Shown: positions 1-7,058, counted from the first letter of the stretch. The stretch: 23,954 nt of DNA from Actinophytocola sp036402745 (GCF_036402745.1 NZ_DASWSJ010000154.1:1-23954); one strand, 5' to 3'. Notes: generated by a model from the letters alone, not told the origin. Program-made: numbers and translations.

Positions 1-129
1 CGCGGTGCGCTGCCGCGTCCCGTGCCGCGGGCGGTAGAGCGCGTGCTCGGTGGGCAGCTGGGACTCGTGCACGGGAGGGAGCAGACCGGCCGACTCGGCA
101 CGCCGTCTGTCGTCGGTCTGGGCGCTCAC
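1..129 (-). CDS. 5' end of an unidentified protein (partial)
   Basis: A minus-strand reading frame begins at GTG (129-127) and is still open at the window edge, giving 43 residues that start VSAQTDDRRRAESAG. The start is chosen because a TATGCT -10 box (141-136) lies exactly 6 nt before the GTG, the layout of a leaderless actinobacterial gene. The visible part is hydrophilic and Arg-rich, without a signal peptide or recognisable domain. I do not recognise the protein. That it is a gene is supported by the promoter geometry and the open frame; its function cannot be judged from this fragment. Confidence 0.6.
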   Translation of the reverse strand, partial: MSAQTDDRRRAESAGLLPPVHESQLPTEHALYRPRHGTRQRTA

Positions 130-135
130 CCGGCC

Positions 136-165
136 AGCATAACCACGGGTCCCGCCGGCCCGTGG
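136..165 (-). promoter_or_regulatory. Leaderless promoter with a 23-bp inverted repeat
   Basis: The -10 box TATGCT (minus strand, 141-136) is followed by six bases and the GTG start. Just upstream is a perfect inverted repeat, CCACGGG (143-149), nine-base spacer, CCCGTGG (159-165), covering the spacer and the expected -35 position. A symmetric site there fits a dimeric repressor that blocks RNA polymerase. The repeat is read directly; its role as an operator is inferred. Confidence 0.5.
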
Positions 166-348
166 CGCGTTGACCGACTGAGGTTCCGGTGGTCGGCGCA
201 GGACTTCGCACGATGTTCTACGAGACAGGCCTTAGTCCGAACGGGCGATCCCGCCCGGCGTGTCCCGGGCGGCGTCCCAGCTCCTCGGGTGGAACGGATC
301 GACCATCGCAGGGGTCGCATGCACCGACCGACATATCCGGAGGCAAGC

Positions 349-456
349 ATGTGGGTGCAGATCCTGGTCGTCACGGTCGTGGCCCTGGTGTTCCTGGCCC
401 GGCTGACCGCCGCTCTCTACGACCGGCCCTCCCGGCCGGACCCCTCCGACACCTGA
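349..456 (+). CDS. 35-aa single-span membrane peptide
   Basis: A short ORF starting at ATG 349, preceded by a strong Shine-Dalgarno GGAGG at 339-343 with 5-nt spacing. The product (MWVQILVVTVV...) has a hydrophobic helix at about residues 3-18, then a short basic and proline-rich tail with the repeat RPSRPD before DPSDT. It would be a single-pass inner-membrane peptide with the tail on one side. The longer frame running in from position 22 lacks a comparable ribosome site, so the internal ATG is preferred. No family recognised. It converges with the SDR gene at 505. Confidence 0.6.
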   Translation: MWVQILVVTVVALVFLARLTAALYDRPSRPDPSDT

Positions 457-459
457 GCC

Positions 460-500
460 CGCTGGTAGGGAGTGCTCGTCGGTGCGCCTCGCCACCAGCG
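460..500. terminator. Inverted repeat between convergent genes
   Basis: CGCTGGT (460-466) and ACCAGCG (494-500) form a perfect 7-bp stem around a 27-nt loop, located between the 35-aa ORF and the convergent SDR gene. There is no T-run, so if it ends transcription it is not a classical intrinsic terminator. Role inferred from position only. Confidence 0.25.
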
Positions 501-504
501 AGGG

Positions 505-1446
505 TCACGGCGCCAGCGGTATCCGTACCCCGGTCAGCTCCTCGCTGATGTCCCACAACCGCTTGGCGAGCTCGCGGTCGCGTGCCGAGTCGAGCGGTTC
601 GACGACGGTCGGGAAGCCCTTCGACTCCCCCCGCCCGTCCGGCCCGTAGAACTGGCCGCTCTCCACGTCGGCGCCGGTCGCCGCGTACAGCTGTGGCAGC
701 GCGCCCATCATCGCGTCCTGGGCGAACAACTTGTTGGTGGCCTTCATCATCAGCTTGCCGACGCCGGTCGGGCCGGAGGACTGCAGGTTGGTCGCCGAGT
801 AGCCGGGGTGCGCGAGCACACTGCGGATCGGGATGGCGTTGGCCCGCAGCCGGCGGTTGAGCTCGAGCGCGAACACGACGTTGGCGAACTTGGACTGGGC
901 GTAGAACTTGGTGCGCGAGTAGGCGGACTCGCCGTGCAGGTCGTCGAAGTGGATGCGGCCGCGCTTGTGCAGGGTGGAGCTGACCGTGACGACCCGCCCG
1001 TCCTCGCCCTGCGCGAGCTTGTCCAGCAGCAGCCCGGTGAGCGCGAAGTGGCCGAGGTGGTTCACGCCGAGCTGTAACTCGTAGCCCTGCTTGGTGGTGC
1101 CGCGCGGCGGCATCATCACGCCCGCGTTGTTGACGAGTACGTCGATCTCCTCGACGGTGTCGGCGAACGTGCGGACCGAGTCGAGGTCGGCGAGGTCGAG
1201 CACCCTGACCTCGAAGCGGGCCTCCGGCTGCTCCCCGCGCAGCTCGTCGAGTGCGCGGATGCCCCGGCCCTCGTCGCGAACGGTGAGAATCACGTTCGCG
1301 CCGAGGGCGCCGAGGGCGCGCACGGTTTCCAGCCCCAGTCCGCTGTTGGCCCCAGTGACCACGAAGGTTCGCCCGACCTGGCTGGAGATGTGGTCGGCGA
1401 TCCAGGTCGACGCCGACGGCTTCTCGCCATCAGGTTCACTGCTCAT
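505..1446 (-). CDS. Short-chain dehydrogenase/reductase (retinol-dehydrogenase-like)
   Basis: A 313-aa cytoplasmic NAD(P)-dependent oxidoreductase of the SDR superfamily. The cofactor-binding TGANSGLG is at residues 31-38, the structural NNAG at 106-109, the catalytic serine in VSS at about 155-157, and the YxxxK pair at Tyr182/Lys186 (YAQSK). The ~20-residue N-terminal extension before the Rossmann fold and the overall length match the retinol dehydrogenase/WW-oxidoreductase-like subgroup, common in actinomycetes and usually of unknown substrate. ATG 1446 is the first good start; no strong Shine-Dalgarno is seen. It is divergent from an aldo/keto reductase at 1616, and the intergenic region carries a symmetric repeat, so the two redox genes may share a regulator. 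Family call firm, substrate unknown. Confidence 0.92.
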   Translation of the reverse strand: MSSEPDGEKPSASTWIADHISSQVGRTFVVTGANSGLGLETVRALGALGANVILTVRDEGRGIRALDELRGEQPEARFEVRVLDLADLDSVRTFADTVEEIDVLVNNAGVMMPPRGTTKQGYELQLGVNHLGHFALTGLLLDKLAQGEDGRVVTVSSTLHKRGRIHFDDLHGESAYSRTKFYAQSKFANVVFALELNRRLRANAIPIRSVLAHPGYSATNLQSSGPTGVGKLMMKATNKLFAQDAMMGALPQLYAATGADVESGQFYGPDGRGESKGFPTVVEPLDSARDRELAKRLWDISEELTGVRIPLAP

Positions 1447-1512
1447 GGCGCATAGCGTGCCTCACCGGCGCCCGGATCACACCGCCCCCCGGCGGTTCGG
1501 TCGCCGTGTCGT

Positions 1513-1547
1513 CGGTAACCGCGATTACCGCACGTCCTTACCGCACG
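1513..1547. promoter_or_regulatory. Operator-like repeat array between divergent oxidoreductases
   Basis: CGGTAA (1513-1518), a six-base spacer, then TTACCG (1525-1530) make a perfect 18-bp interrupted palindrome. The decamer TTACCGCACG occurs twice in direct orientation, at 1525-1534 and 1538-1547, giving three half-sites in 35 bp. The location between the SDR and aldo/keto reductase starts suggests a shared regulator-binding site. Binding protein unknown. Confidence 0.45.
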
Positions 1548-1603
1548 GCGAGGAGCAGCCAATACCCACCGATTGGCAGCTAGATCGAGGCCACTCGGCT
1601 TAG

Positions 1604-1609
1604 TAGGTT
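1604..1609 (+). promoter_or_regulatory. -10 box of a leaderless aldo/keto reductase mRNA
   Basis: TAGGTT matches TAnnnT and stands exactly six bases before the GTG start at 1616. There is no Shine-Dalgarno in between, so the mRNA probably begins at the start codon. No convincing -35 is seen. Confidence 0.5.
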
Positions 1610-1615
1610 GATCCA

Positions 1616-2578
1616 GTGGAATTGCGTCACCTGGGTGAATCCGGACTGGTCGTCAGCGTCGTCGGGCTCGGCTGCAACAACCTCGGCAGGCCCGGGACCG
1701 CGGCGGAGTCGCTGGCCGGCTCCCGCGCGCTGATCGGGGCCGCGATCGACGCCGGGATCAACCTGTTCGACGTCGCCGATGTCTACGGCGCGCCGCGCGG
1801 CCGCAGCGAGGAACTGCTGGGCCAGGCGTTGTCCGGCCGGCGCGACCACGCGGTGATCGCCACCAAGTTCGGCGTGGACATGCAGGGCGCCAACGGTCCG
1901 GACTTCGGCGCCCGCGGCTCCCGGCGCTACGTCAAGCGCGCGGTCGAGGCGTCCCTGCGCCGGCTCGGCACGGACTGGATCGACCTCTACCAGCTGCACC
2001 GGGCGGACCCGAACACCCCGATCGAGGAAACCCTCAACGCCCTGGACGATCTGGTGCGCGACGGCCTGATCCGCTACGCCGGCGTGTGCAACCTCGCCGG
2101 CTGGCAGGTGGCGGACGCGGCGTGGATCGCGCGAACCCAGAACCTCGCCGCGCCCATAGCGGCGGAGAACCACTACTCGCTGCTGGAGCGCGAGGCCGAG
2201 CGCGACGTACTGCCGGCGTGCGACCGGTTCGGCCTGGGGTTGATGCCGTACTTCCCCCTGGCCAACGGCCTGCTGACGGGCAAGTACCAACGCGACGTCG
2301 AGCCACCCGCGAACGCCCGGCTGGCCGGCCGGACCCGCCTGCTCGCGGACGCCCCGTGGGACCGCATCGAGAAGCTGCGCGCGTTCGCGGAGGAGCGAAA
2401 CATCACCATGGCCACGGTCGCGATCGGCTGGCTGGCCGCCCAGAGACCGGTCGGCTCGGTGATAGCCGGCGCGACAACTCCCGAGCAGGCAATGGCCAAC
2501 GCGAGCGCCACCCAATGGCATCCGACCCCCGACGACCTGACGGCCCTGGACGAGATCTGCCCACCGGGCCGCCGCTGA
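1616..2578 (+). CDS. Aldo/keto reductase
   Basis: A 320-aa NADPH-dependent aldo/keto reductase with a TIM-barrel fold, acting in the cytoplasm on unidentified carbonyl compounds. The catalytic tetrad is visible as Asp52 and Tyr57 in FDVADVYG, Lys84 in ATKFG and His128 in YQLH. The motif GVCNLAGWQ near residues 156-164 and the C-terminal GSVIAGATTPEQ, which binds the cofactor phosphate in this family, complete the pattern of the tyrosine auxin-resistance-like (AKR11/12-like) group. GTG 1616 is chosen because a -10 box lies six bases upstream and homologues begin MxxRxLGxSGL at this point. It is divergent from the SDR at 505-1446. Substrate unknown. Confidence 0.93.
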   Translation: MELRHLGESGLVVSVVGLGCNNLGRPGTAAESLAGSRALIGAAIDAGINLFDVADVYGAPRGRSEELLGQALSGRRDHAVIATKFGVDMQGANGPDFGARGSRRYVKRAVEASLRRLGTDWIDLYQLHRADPNTPIEETLNALDDLVRDGLIRYAGVCNLAGWQVADAAWIARTQNLAAPIAAENHYSLLEREAERDVLPACDRFGLGLMPYFPLANGLLTGKYQRDVEPPANARLAGRTRLLADAPWDRIEKLRAFAEERNITMATVAIGWLAAQRPVGSVIAGATTPEQAMANASATQWHPTPDDLTALDEICPPGRR

Positions 2579-2726
2579 CCTCCACCCACCCGCCGCGCCG
2601 CGTTGACCTCGGCTCTTGGCCGCCGGGTCGTCGCTGAGGGTGAGGTCGTCTCATCCCCCGGTCGGACCGGAGAACAGCTCTGATGGCGGATTCGCCCGCG
2701 GCAGCCCTGGTAGCAGGGTGTTTGGT

Positions 2727-2837
2727 ATGGAACTCCTCGCCGTCGCGGGGCTCTTCGTGCTCCTCGCGCTCCTCGCCGCCGTCCCCCTCGTGCTGCTGCT
2801 GAATTTCACTGGACGGAACCCGGACGGCAACGGCTAG
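2727..2837 (+). CDS. 36-aa single-span membrane peptide
   Basis: ATG 2727 opens a 36-codon ORF preceded by AGGG about 8 nt upstream. The product is almost entirely one hydrophobic helix (residues 2-25, with repeated VLLALLAAV-like runs), followed by a short polar tail NFTGRNPDGNG. A GTG nine bases upstream is in frame and could also be used. The ORF ends 9 nt before the acetyltransferase start, and its stop codon forms part of that gene's -10 box. No family recognised. It is probably a small membrane protein; the evidence is composition, start signal and packing. Confidence 0.5.
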   Translation: MELLAVAGLFVLLALLAAVPLVLLLNFTGRNPDGNG

Positions 2838-2840
2838 CGT
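2835..2840 (+). promoter_or_regulatory. -10 box overlapping a stop codon
   Basis: TAGCGT fits TAnnnT and lies six bases before GTG 2847, so the acetyltransferase mRNA is probably leaderless. Its first three bases are the TAG stop of the 36-aa ORF. Confidence 0.5.
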
Positions 2841-2846
2841 GCCTGG

Positions 2847-3344
2847 GTGCTGCATGGTGACCTGATCGAGTTGGTGCCGGTGACCCCGGCGCACGTGCCG
2901 GAGCTGCGGCGCATCCTCCGCACGCCCGAGGTACACCTCCGCTGGGGCGACGCGGACGCCGAGCCGGGCTGGCCGCTGGGCGACCCCGAGGTCACGTGCT
3001 TCACGGTGCTCGTCGACGAGCGGGTACGCGGGATGATCCAGTACGGCGAGGAAGAGGATCCCGGGTACCGCCACGCGTCGATCGACATCTTCCTGGACCC
3101 GGCGATCCACGGGCGGGGTATCGGCCGGGACGCCGTTCGCACCGTCGCGCGTCACCTGATCCGCGACCGCGGCCACCATCGGCTGGTGATCGACCCGGCG
3201 GCGGACAACGACGCGGCGATCAAGTGCTACGCGTCGGTCGGCTTCCGGCCCGTCGGCGTCATGCGCCACTACGAGCGCGACCACGACGGCAACGGCTGGC
3301 ACGACGGCCTCCTGATGGACCTGCTGGCCGGCGAGCTCGGGTGA
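2847..3344 (+). CDS. GNAT acetyltransferase, AAC(6')-like
   Basis: A 165-aa single-domain Gcn5-related N-acetyltransferase that should move an acetyl group from acetyl-CoA to an amine. Motif A is at residues 80-97 with the acetyl-CoA pyrophosphate loop HGRGIG (88-93). Motif B contains ADNDAAIKCYASVGF (119-133). The C-terminal VMRHYERDxDGxGWHDGLLMDLL pattern closely resembles actinobacterial proteins annotated as aminoglycoside 6'-N-acetyltransferases, so that is the likeliest subgroup. Resistance activity is not shown by the sequence, and chromosomal members often have other or unknown substrates. The start is GTG 2847, supported by the -10 box six bases upstream. Confidence 0.85.
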   Translation: MLHGDLIELVPVTPAHVPELRRILRTPEVHLRWGDADAEPGWPLGDPEVTCFTVLVDERVRGMIQYGEEEDPGYRHASIDIFLDPAIHGRGIGRDAVRTVARHLIRDRGHHRLVIDPAADNDAAIKCYASVGFRPVGVMRHYERDHDGNGWHDGLLMDLLAGELG

Positions 3345-3413
3345 CGAGTGCCACTCGGGGACGCCGCTGAACGCCCGTTAACCTCTCTGCGGTAGCCGAG
3401 AAAGGGGACGGGC

Positions 3414-4172
3414 ATGCAGATCAGCGACACCGCGGCGATCGTCACGGGCGGTGCTTCGGGACTGGGTGGCGCGACGGCGCAAGCACTTGCCAAGAACGGC
3501 GCGCACGTCTTCGCGTTCGATCTGCCGGTGGCCATCGAGCAGGCGCCGTCCGTCGAGGGGATCACCTACGTCGCCGCGGACGTGACCGATCCGGCGCAGG
3601 TCGCCGCCGGGGTCGAGACCGCGTCGAGCGCCGACGTGCCGCTGCGCGTGGTCGTGAACTGTGCCGGCATCGGGCCGTCCGCGCGGATCCTGTCCCGCAA
3701 GGGACCGCACGACCTGGGCCTGTTCCGCAAGGTCGTGGAGATCAACCTGATCGGCACGTTCAACGTCCTCACCCTGGCGGCCGCCGCCATCGCGCGGACC
3801 GAGCCGGACGAGCACGGCCAGCGCGGCGTGGCGATCAACACCGCGTCCATCGCCGGCTTCGAGGGCCAGATCGGCCAGGTCGCGTACGCGGCGTCCAAGG
3901 GCGGCGTGATCGGCCTGAACCTGCCGGCGGCGCGCGACCTCGCCTCCTCCGGCATCCGGGTGATGACGATCGCCCCGGGCATCGTGGACACGCCGATGCT
4001 GGCCACGGTGAGCGACGACATCCGCGCGACGCTGGCCGAAGGCGTGACGTTCCCGAAGCGCCTGGGCAAGCCCGAGGAGTACGCCAACCTCGTGCTGACG
4101 ATCATCGCCCACGACTACCTCAACGGCGAGGTGATCCGCATGGACGGCGCCCTGCGGATGGGTCCCCGCTAG
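3414..4172 (+). CDS. SDR family oxidoreductase, type-2 3-hydroxyacyl-CoA dehydrogenase-like
   Basis: A 252-aa classical short-chain dehydrogenase. TGGASGLG (11-18) and Asp36, after a beta strand, point to NAD(H). NCAG is at 82-85, catalytic Ser145 follows NTA, Tyr158 and Lys162 form YxxxK, and PG is at 188-189. The order and spacing, plus FDLP after the second strand and the C-terminal GEVIRMDGALRM, resemble HSD17B10/3-hydroxyacyl-CoA dehydrogenase type 2, so a role in beta-oxidation of short acyl-CoAs is plausible. The ATG has a purine-rich ribosome site GAGAAAGGGG ending about 5 nt upstream. A -10-like TAACCT lies at 3379-3384. The TAG stop overlaps the stop codon of the convergent nuclease gene within one CTAG. 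Confidence 0.93.
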   Translation: MQISDTAAIVTGGASGLGGATAQALAKNGAHVFAFDLPVAIEQAPSVEGITYVAADVTDPAQVAAGVETASSADVPLRVVVNCAGIGPSARILSRKGPHDLGLFRKVVEINLIGTFNVLTLAAAAIARTEPDEHGQRGVAINTASIAGFEGQIGQVAYAASKGGVIGLNLPAARDLASSGIRVMTIAPGIVDTPMLATVSDDIRATLAEGVTFPKRLGKPEEYANLVLTIIAHDYLNGEVIRMDGALRMGPR

Positions 4173-5806
4173 AGGTCGCCCACATAAGGGATCTCGTTGA
4201 CAGCCGGTGAGGTCATCCACCGGCGCAGCGTGAGCGTGGCGTGCACGTCGTCCTCGTTGTACTCGAGGAGCCGGCGACGCTGGCCGTCGTCCGGGGCCGA
4301 GCCGTCCATGCCGACCGCGTCGCGGTACCAGCGCATGGAGTTCTCGCCGCTGGCCTCGGCGTCGCGCCACGCGAAGCCGGCCGCGGGGGCGATGGTCTTG
4401 AGGCCCTTGCCGCGCGAGCACAGGAAGTGGTCGCGGACGCTGCCGAACAGGTCGAACCACGCGTCCGAGGTGATGAACGCCTGCACCTGCTCGATGGTGG
4501 GGATGCCGGGCTTGCCGGCGAACCGCTTGGCCGACGACAGCAGCCACCGGTTCTCGGCGAGCTCGTTGTAGCAGTACGCGCGAAAGCTGAGCCCGCGAGC
4601 ACGGGCGCGCAGCCGGATGAGCATGAGCCACTGCCAGAACAGGGCGAAGGACCGGGCCTCGTCATCGGTGGGCAGCGGCTCCCAGGAGGCGAACGCGCGG
4701 TATCCGTGCGGCTCGTCGACGTCCTCCCCGGACAGCCACACGCCCCACAGGTAGGCGCCGGCGTCGCCGAAGCTCTCCATGTCGACGTCGACCTCGACGT
4801 CGGCCCGCGGCACGCTGATGTCGGGGATGCGGCGGACCACGGTGAGGTCGGCGAGCCACGCCTTGGCCAGGCCGACCGCGTCGGTGAGCGGCATGCCGGT
4901 GGGCGGCAGCGACTCGTCGTCGGGGTCGAGGCGGGCCAGGTCGTCGACCGTGCGGACGCCGGCCGCCCGGAGCGTGGCCGCCTCCTCGCCGCGGACAACC
5001 AGGCTCACGTCGCGCGCGCCCTGCAGCTCCACCTGGCAGACCGGCCACCACGGGCAGGTGCGGCACTCGACGATGCGGGACGGCTGCGCGAGCGCCTCAC
5101 CGCCGGCGGCCGCCGTGGTGGCGATGGCCAGGCGATCGGCGAAGCGCGCGTCGTACTCGGCGAGCGCGCCACGGCCGCCGGGCCAGGTGGGCGCCTCGAG
5201 GTCGTGCCAGACCACGACCTCGCCGTCGAGGCCGACGACACCGCCGAGGGCCGAGCCGTCGGACCGGCCACAGGCCTCGAGCAGCCGGTACGTGTGGGCG
5301 AGTTTGAGCAGGTCACGAGGCTGCGGGCGGATCCGGCGGGCGGGATCCTGAGCGCGGGCCGAGGGCACCGGGCTGGCCAGCGGCGAGGTCTGCGCGCCGG
5401 TGCCGGGGTCGCTGACCTTGTGCCGGACGACCAGTACGGGGACGTAGCCGCCGTCGGTGGCGACGAGCAGGTCGACGGCGCCGCGGCGGCCGGCCGGGTG
5501 GTCGCGCGGGAGCTGGGCGGCCCAGATGTAGGGCGCGCGGGCGGCCATGGCGGCGAGGGTGGCCTGCTCCCGCTCGGCGCCGCGGTGGTCGGGGCCGCGC
5601 GGGATCTCGGTCCAGCCGGCGCCGACCAGGCCGGCGATCTCGTCGGCGATGGACCGGCGGTGCGCCGTGGCGTCGGCTTTGCGCTGCTCAGCGGTGGGAT
5701 CGGGGGGCGCGGTGACCGCGTCGACCATGGTGGGGTCGTGCTCGAGGTGCACTCGCCGCCGGCATCGAGTTACCACGCCAGCGTCGAGGAGCACCGAAGT
5801 TGTCAC
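4169..5806 (-). CDS. TM0106-type RecB-like nuclease with RNase H-like domain
   Basis: A 545-aa putative nuclease. GTG 5806 is chosen because -10 box TAAACT (minus, 5819-5814) lies 7 nt upstream and because residues 5-22 (VLLDAGVVTRC...) look like the conserved N-terminus. The N-terminal half is RecB/Cas4-like: Cys15 pairs with Cys248, Cys251 and Cys257 (CRTCPWWPVC), the one-plus-three pattern of 4Fe-4S nucleases. Asp112 and Lys130 fit a PD-(D/E)xK core, but the expected acidic residue before the lysine is Arg128 (RHK), so this site may be altered. Around residues 285-320 is a helical linker. The C-terminal half is a YprB-like RNase H fold: DME (342-344), a Glu in YNELAENRW (412-420) and YNEDDVHAT (516-524). 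Role in DNA or RNA processing is inferred. A start at ATG 5728 (519 aa) would lose Cys15. Confidence 0.85.
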   Translation of the reverse strand: MTTSVLLDAGVVTRCRRRVHLEHDPTMVDAVTAPPDPTAEQRKADATAHRRSIADEIAGLVGAGWTEIPRGPDHRGAEREQATLAAMAARAPYIWAAQLPRDHPAGRRGAVDLLVATDGGYVPVLVVRHKVSDPGTGAQTSPLASPVPSARAQDPARRIRPQPRDLLKLAHTYRLLEACGRSDGSALGGVVGLDGEVVVWHDLEAPTWPGGRGALAEYDARFADRLAIATTAAAGGEALAQPSRIVECRTCPWWPVCQVELQGARDVSLVVRGEEAATLRAAGVRTVDDLARLDPDDESLPPTGMPLTDAVGLAKAWLADLTVVRRIPDISVPRADVEVDVDMESFGDAGAYLWGVWLSGEDVDEPHGYRAFASWEPLPTDDEARSFALFWQWLMLIRLRARARGLSFRAYCYNELAENRWLLSSAKRFAGKPGIPTIEQVQAFITSDAWFDLFGSVRDHFLCSRGKGLKTIAPAAGFAWRDAEASGENSMRWYRDAVGMDGSAPDDGQRRRLLEYNEDDVHATLTLRRWMTSPAVNEIPYVGDL

Positions 5807-5890
5807 GATTCGCAGTTTAGGCGGACCCACCGACAGAACACGGCAGGTAGCCGGCGTGCTCCACGCCAACCTGCCCAGTAGGTTCATCGC
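5807..5890. promoter_or_regulatory. Divergent leaderless promoters
   Basis: The 84-bp gap carries TAAACT (minus strand, 5819-5814), seven bases before the nuclease GTG, and TAGGTT (plus strand, 5879-5884), six bases before ATG 5891. Both mRNAs are therefore probably leaderless. No shared operator is evident. Confidence 0.55.
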
Positions 5891-6364
5891 ATGGCACTCA
5901 GGAAGCGCGCGGCCGACGTCGTGCCGGGCGACCCGCGGTTCACCCCGAAGAAGGCGAAGAACGCGCTCGCGGTGGCCAAGATCCTCGGGCCTGCCGTCGT
6001 GCCGCTCGTCGCGCCTGTCGTGCTTCGCGCGTTCGGCGAGGCGCGGGACCGGCTCGATCGCCTGCGTGCCCGGCGGATGGGCGTGGCGGTCGGTGACCTG
6101 GCCCAGTTCTCCGGCAAGGGCGGCGTGCTGCACGCCCGCATCACCGGCGCCGCCGAGGCGATCGGCGAGCTGCGCGAGAAGCCGGACGGCACGGCCGAGG
6201 ACCGCACGTTCGCGGACAAGTCGGAGACGACGCTGCGCCAGCTCGCGGCCGCGGTGCGGGCCGCCGAGCGGATGCCGTCCGCGCGGCGCAAGGCCGCGCA
6301 CAAGGCGGTGGCCACCGAGCTGGACGAGCTCGAGCAGCGCCTCCTCACGCGACTGGGCCTGTAG
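5891..6364 (+). CDS. DUF6474-like actinobacterial protein
   Basis: A 157-aa basic, mostly helical protein. The N-terminal FTPKKAKNALAVAKILGPAVVPLVAPVVL (about residues 17-45) combines a cationic stretch with a hydrophobic segment that may contact the membrane. It is followed by RMGVAVGDLAQFSGKGGVLHARI (62-84) and a C-terminal Arg/Glu/Ala-rich helix likely to form a coiled coil (110-155). This order is what I recall for the DUF6474 family, found in many actinomycetes and of unknown function; the family name is from memory. The start has a leaderless -10 box six bases upstream. It is divergent from the nuclease gene. Confidence 0.75.
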   Translation: MALRKRAADVVPGDPRFTPKKAKNALAVAKILGPAVVPLVAPVVLRAFGEARDRLDRLRARRMGVAVGDLAQFSGKGGVLHARITGAAEAIGELREKPDGTAEDRTFADKSETTLRQLAAAVRAAERMPSARRKAAHKAVATELDELEQRLLTRLGL

Positions 6365-6418
6365 CCCTTACCCGATCCGAACACAACCCTCGCAACGTCC
6401 ACATCTCCTCCCGGCACG

Positions 6419-6446
6419 GTGGGTCTCGTCGAAAACACCCACGAGA
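6419..6446 (+). promoter_or_regulatory. Alternative hairpins over the leader of the secreted-protein gene
   Basis: GTGGGT (6419-6424) can pair with ACCCAC (6437-6442), or TCTCGT (6424-6429) with ACGAGA (6441-6446). The two stems exclude each other, and the second overlaps the start of the Shine-Dalgarno AGAGGAG (6444-6450). They could affect translation of the first gene of the signalling module. Read from sequence; role speculative. Confidence 0.3.
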
Positions 6447-6454
6447 GGAGCGAC

Positions 6455-6859
6455 ATGAACCGGACGTCAAAGGTCGTCGTCGGCGGCGCGGTGGTCGGGA
6501 CGGTGCTGTTCGGCGGTGCCGCGGTGGCGGTCGCGCAGGGGGACCCGTCGTCCTCGCCGCCGGCACCCGTCACCATCACGTTGAGCCCCGAGCAGGTCAC
6601 CCGGCTGTGCGAGCAGCGGCTGCCCAAGGTCGAGAAGCGCACCAGCAAGCTCGTCGAGCGCATCACCGGCGGCGCGGACGTGCGCGGGTCGGCCGCCTGG
6701 CTGCGCGCGCGGGCCGAGAAGGAGCGCGGCGCCGGCCGCGACACGTCGGCGCGGTTGCTGGAGGAGCGCGCCGACCGCCGCGAGGGCCGGGTCGAGCAGC
6801 TCAAGCAGATCAACAAGTGGGCGACGGACTTCCGCGCCCAGCACTGCGGGGCGACGTGA
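6455..6859 (+). CDS. Secreted helical protein with two cysteines
   Basis: A 134-aa exported protein. Residues 1-28 form a Sec signal peptide with a likely cut after AVA (about 27/28). A Pro/Ser linker follows (30-40). The mature part is charged and helical, with Cys52 near the start and Cys131 at the end, well placed for one disulfide that closes a helical hairpin. ATG 6455 has a strong Shine-Dalgarno AGAGGAG with 4-nt spacing, which decides against the upstream in-frame start at 6419. It overlaps the lipoprotein gene by 4 nt (GTGA) and leads the two-component module. I do not recognise a named domain. A role as extracytoplasmic partner of the sensor kinase is inferred from position. Confidence 0.8.
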   Translation: MNRTSKVVVGGAVVGTVLFGGAAVAVAQGDPSSSPPAPVTITLSPEQVTRLCEQRLPKVEKRTSKLVERITGGADVRGSAAWLRARAEKERGAGRDTSARLLEERADRREGRVEQLKQINKWATDFRAQHCGAT

Positions 6860-7035
6860 CGCGGGCCCGGATAATCGCACTCGTCGCGTTACCCGTGTTG
6901 CTGCTCGGCGCCGGCTGCCAGGACACGGGCAGCGGCGGCTCGGGTGGCTCGGGGGGCTCGGGTGACTCGGTGGAGCAACAGTTCAACGACGTCGAGTCCA
7001 CCCTGAGCAGCATCGAGTCCGAGCTGAACGAATGA
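6856..7035 (+). CDS. Small lipoprotein with Gly/Ser linker
   Basis: A 59-aa protein starting at GTG 6856, whose GTGA overlaps the stop of the preceding gene, indicating translational coupling. The signal sequence ends in the lipobox LGAGC (17-21), so Cys21 would be lipidated and anchored outside the membrane. Next come a Gly/Ser linker with GGS repeats (25-37) and a short acidic amphipathic helix (EQQFNDVESTLSSIESELNE, 40-59) with heptad-like spacing suited to a coiled-coil contact, perhaps with the upstream helical protein. No known family. It lies 23 nt before the response regulator. Confidence 0.75.
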   Translation: MTRARIIALVALPVLLLGAGCQDTGSGGSGGSGGSGDSVEQQFNDVESTLSSIESELNE

Positions 7036-7058
7036 CGTCGCGGTGGCGGAGGTGATGG

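Noticed and set aside
4241..5881. Long plus-strand frame opposite the nuclease
   Set aside because: Low-complexity Gly/Ala/Arg translation without motifs; the minus strand encodes a recognisable two-domain nuclease.
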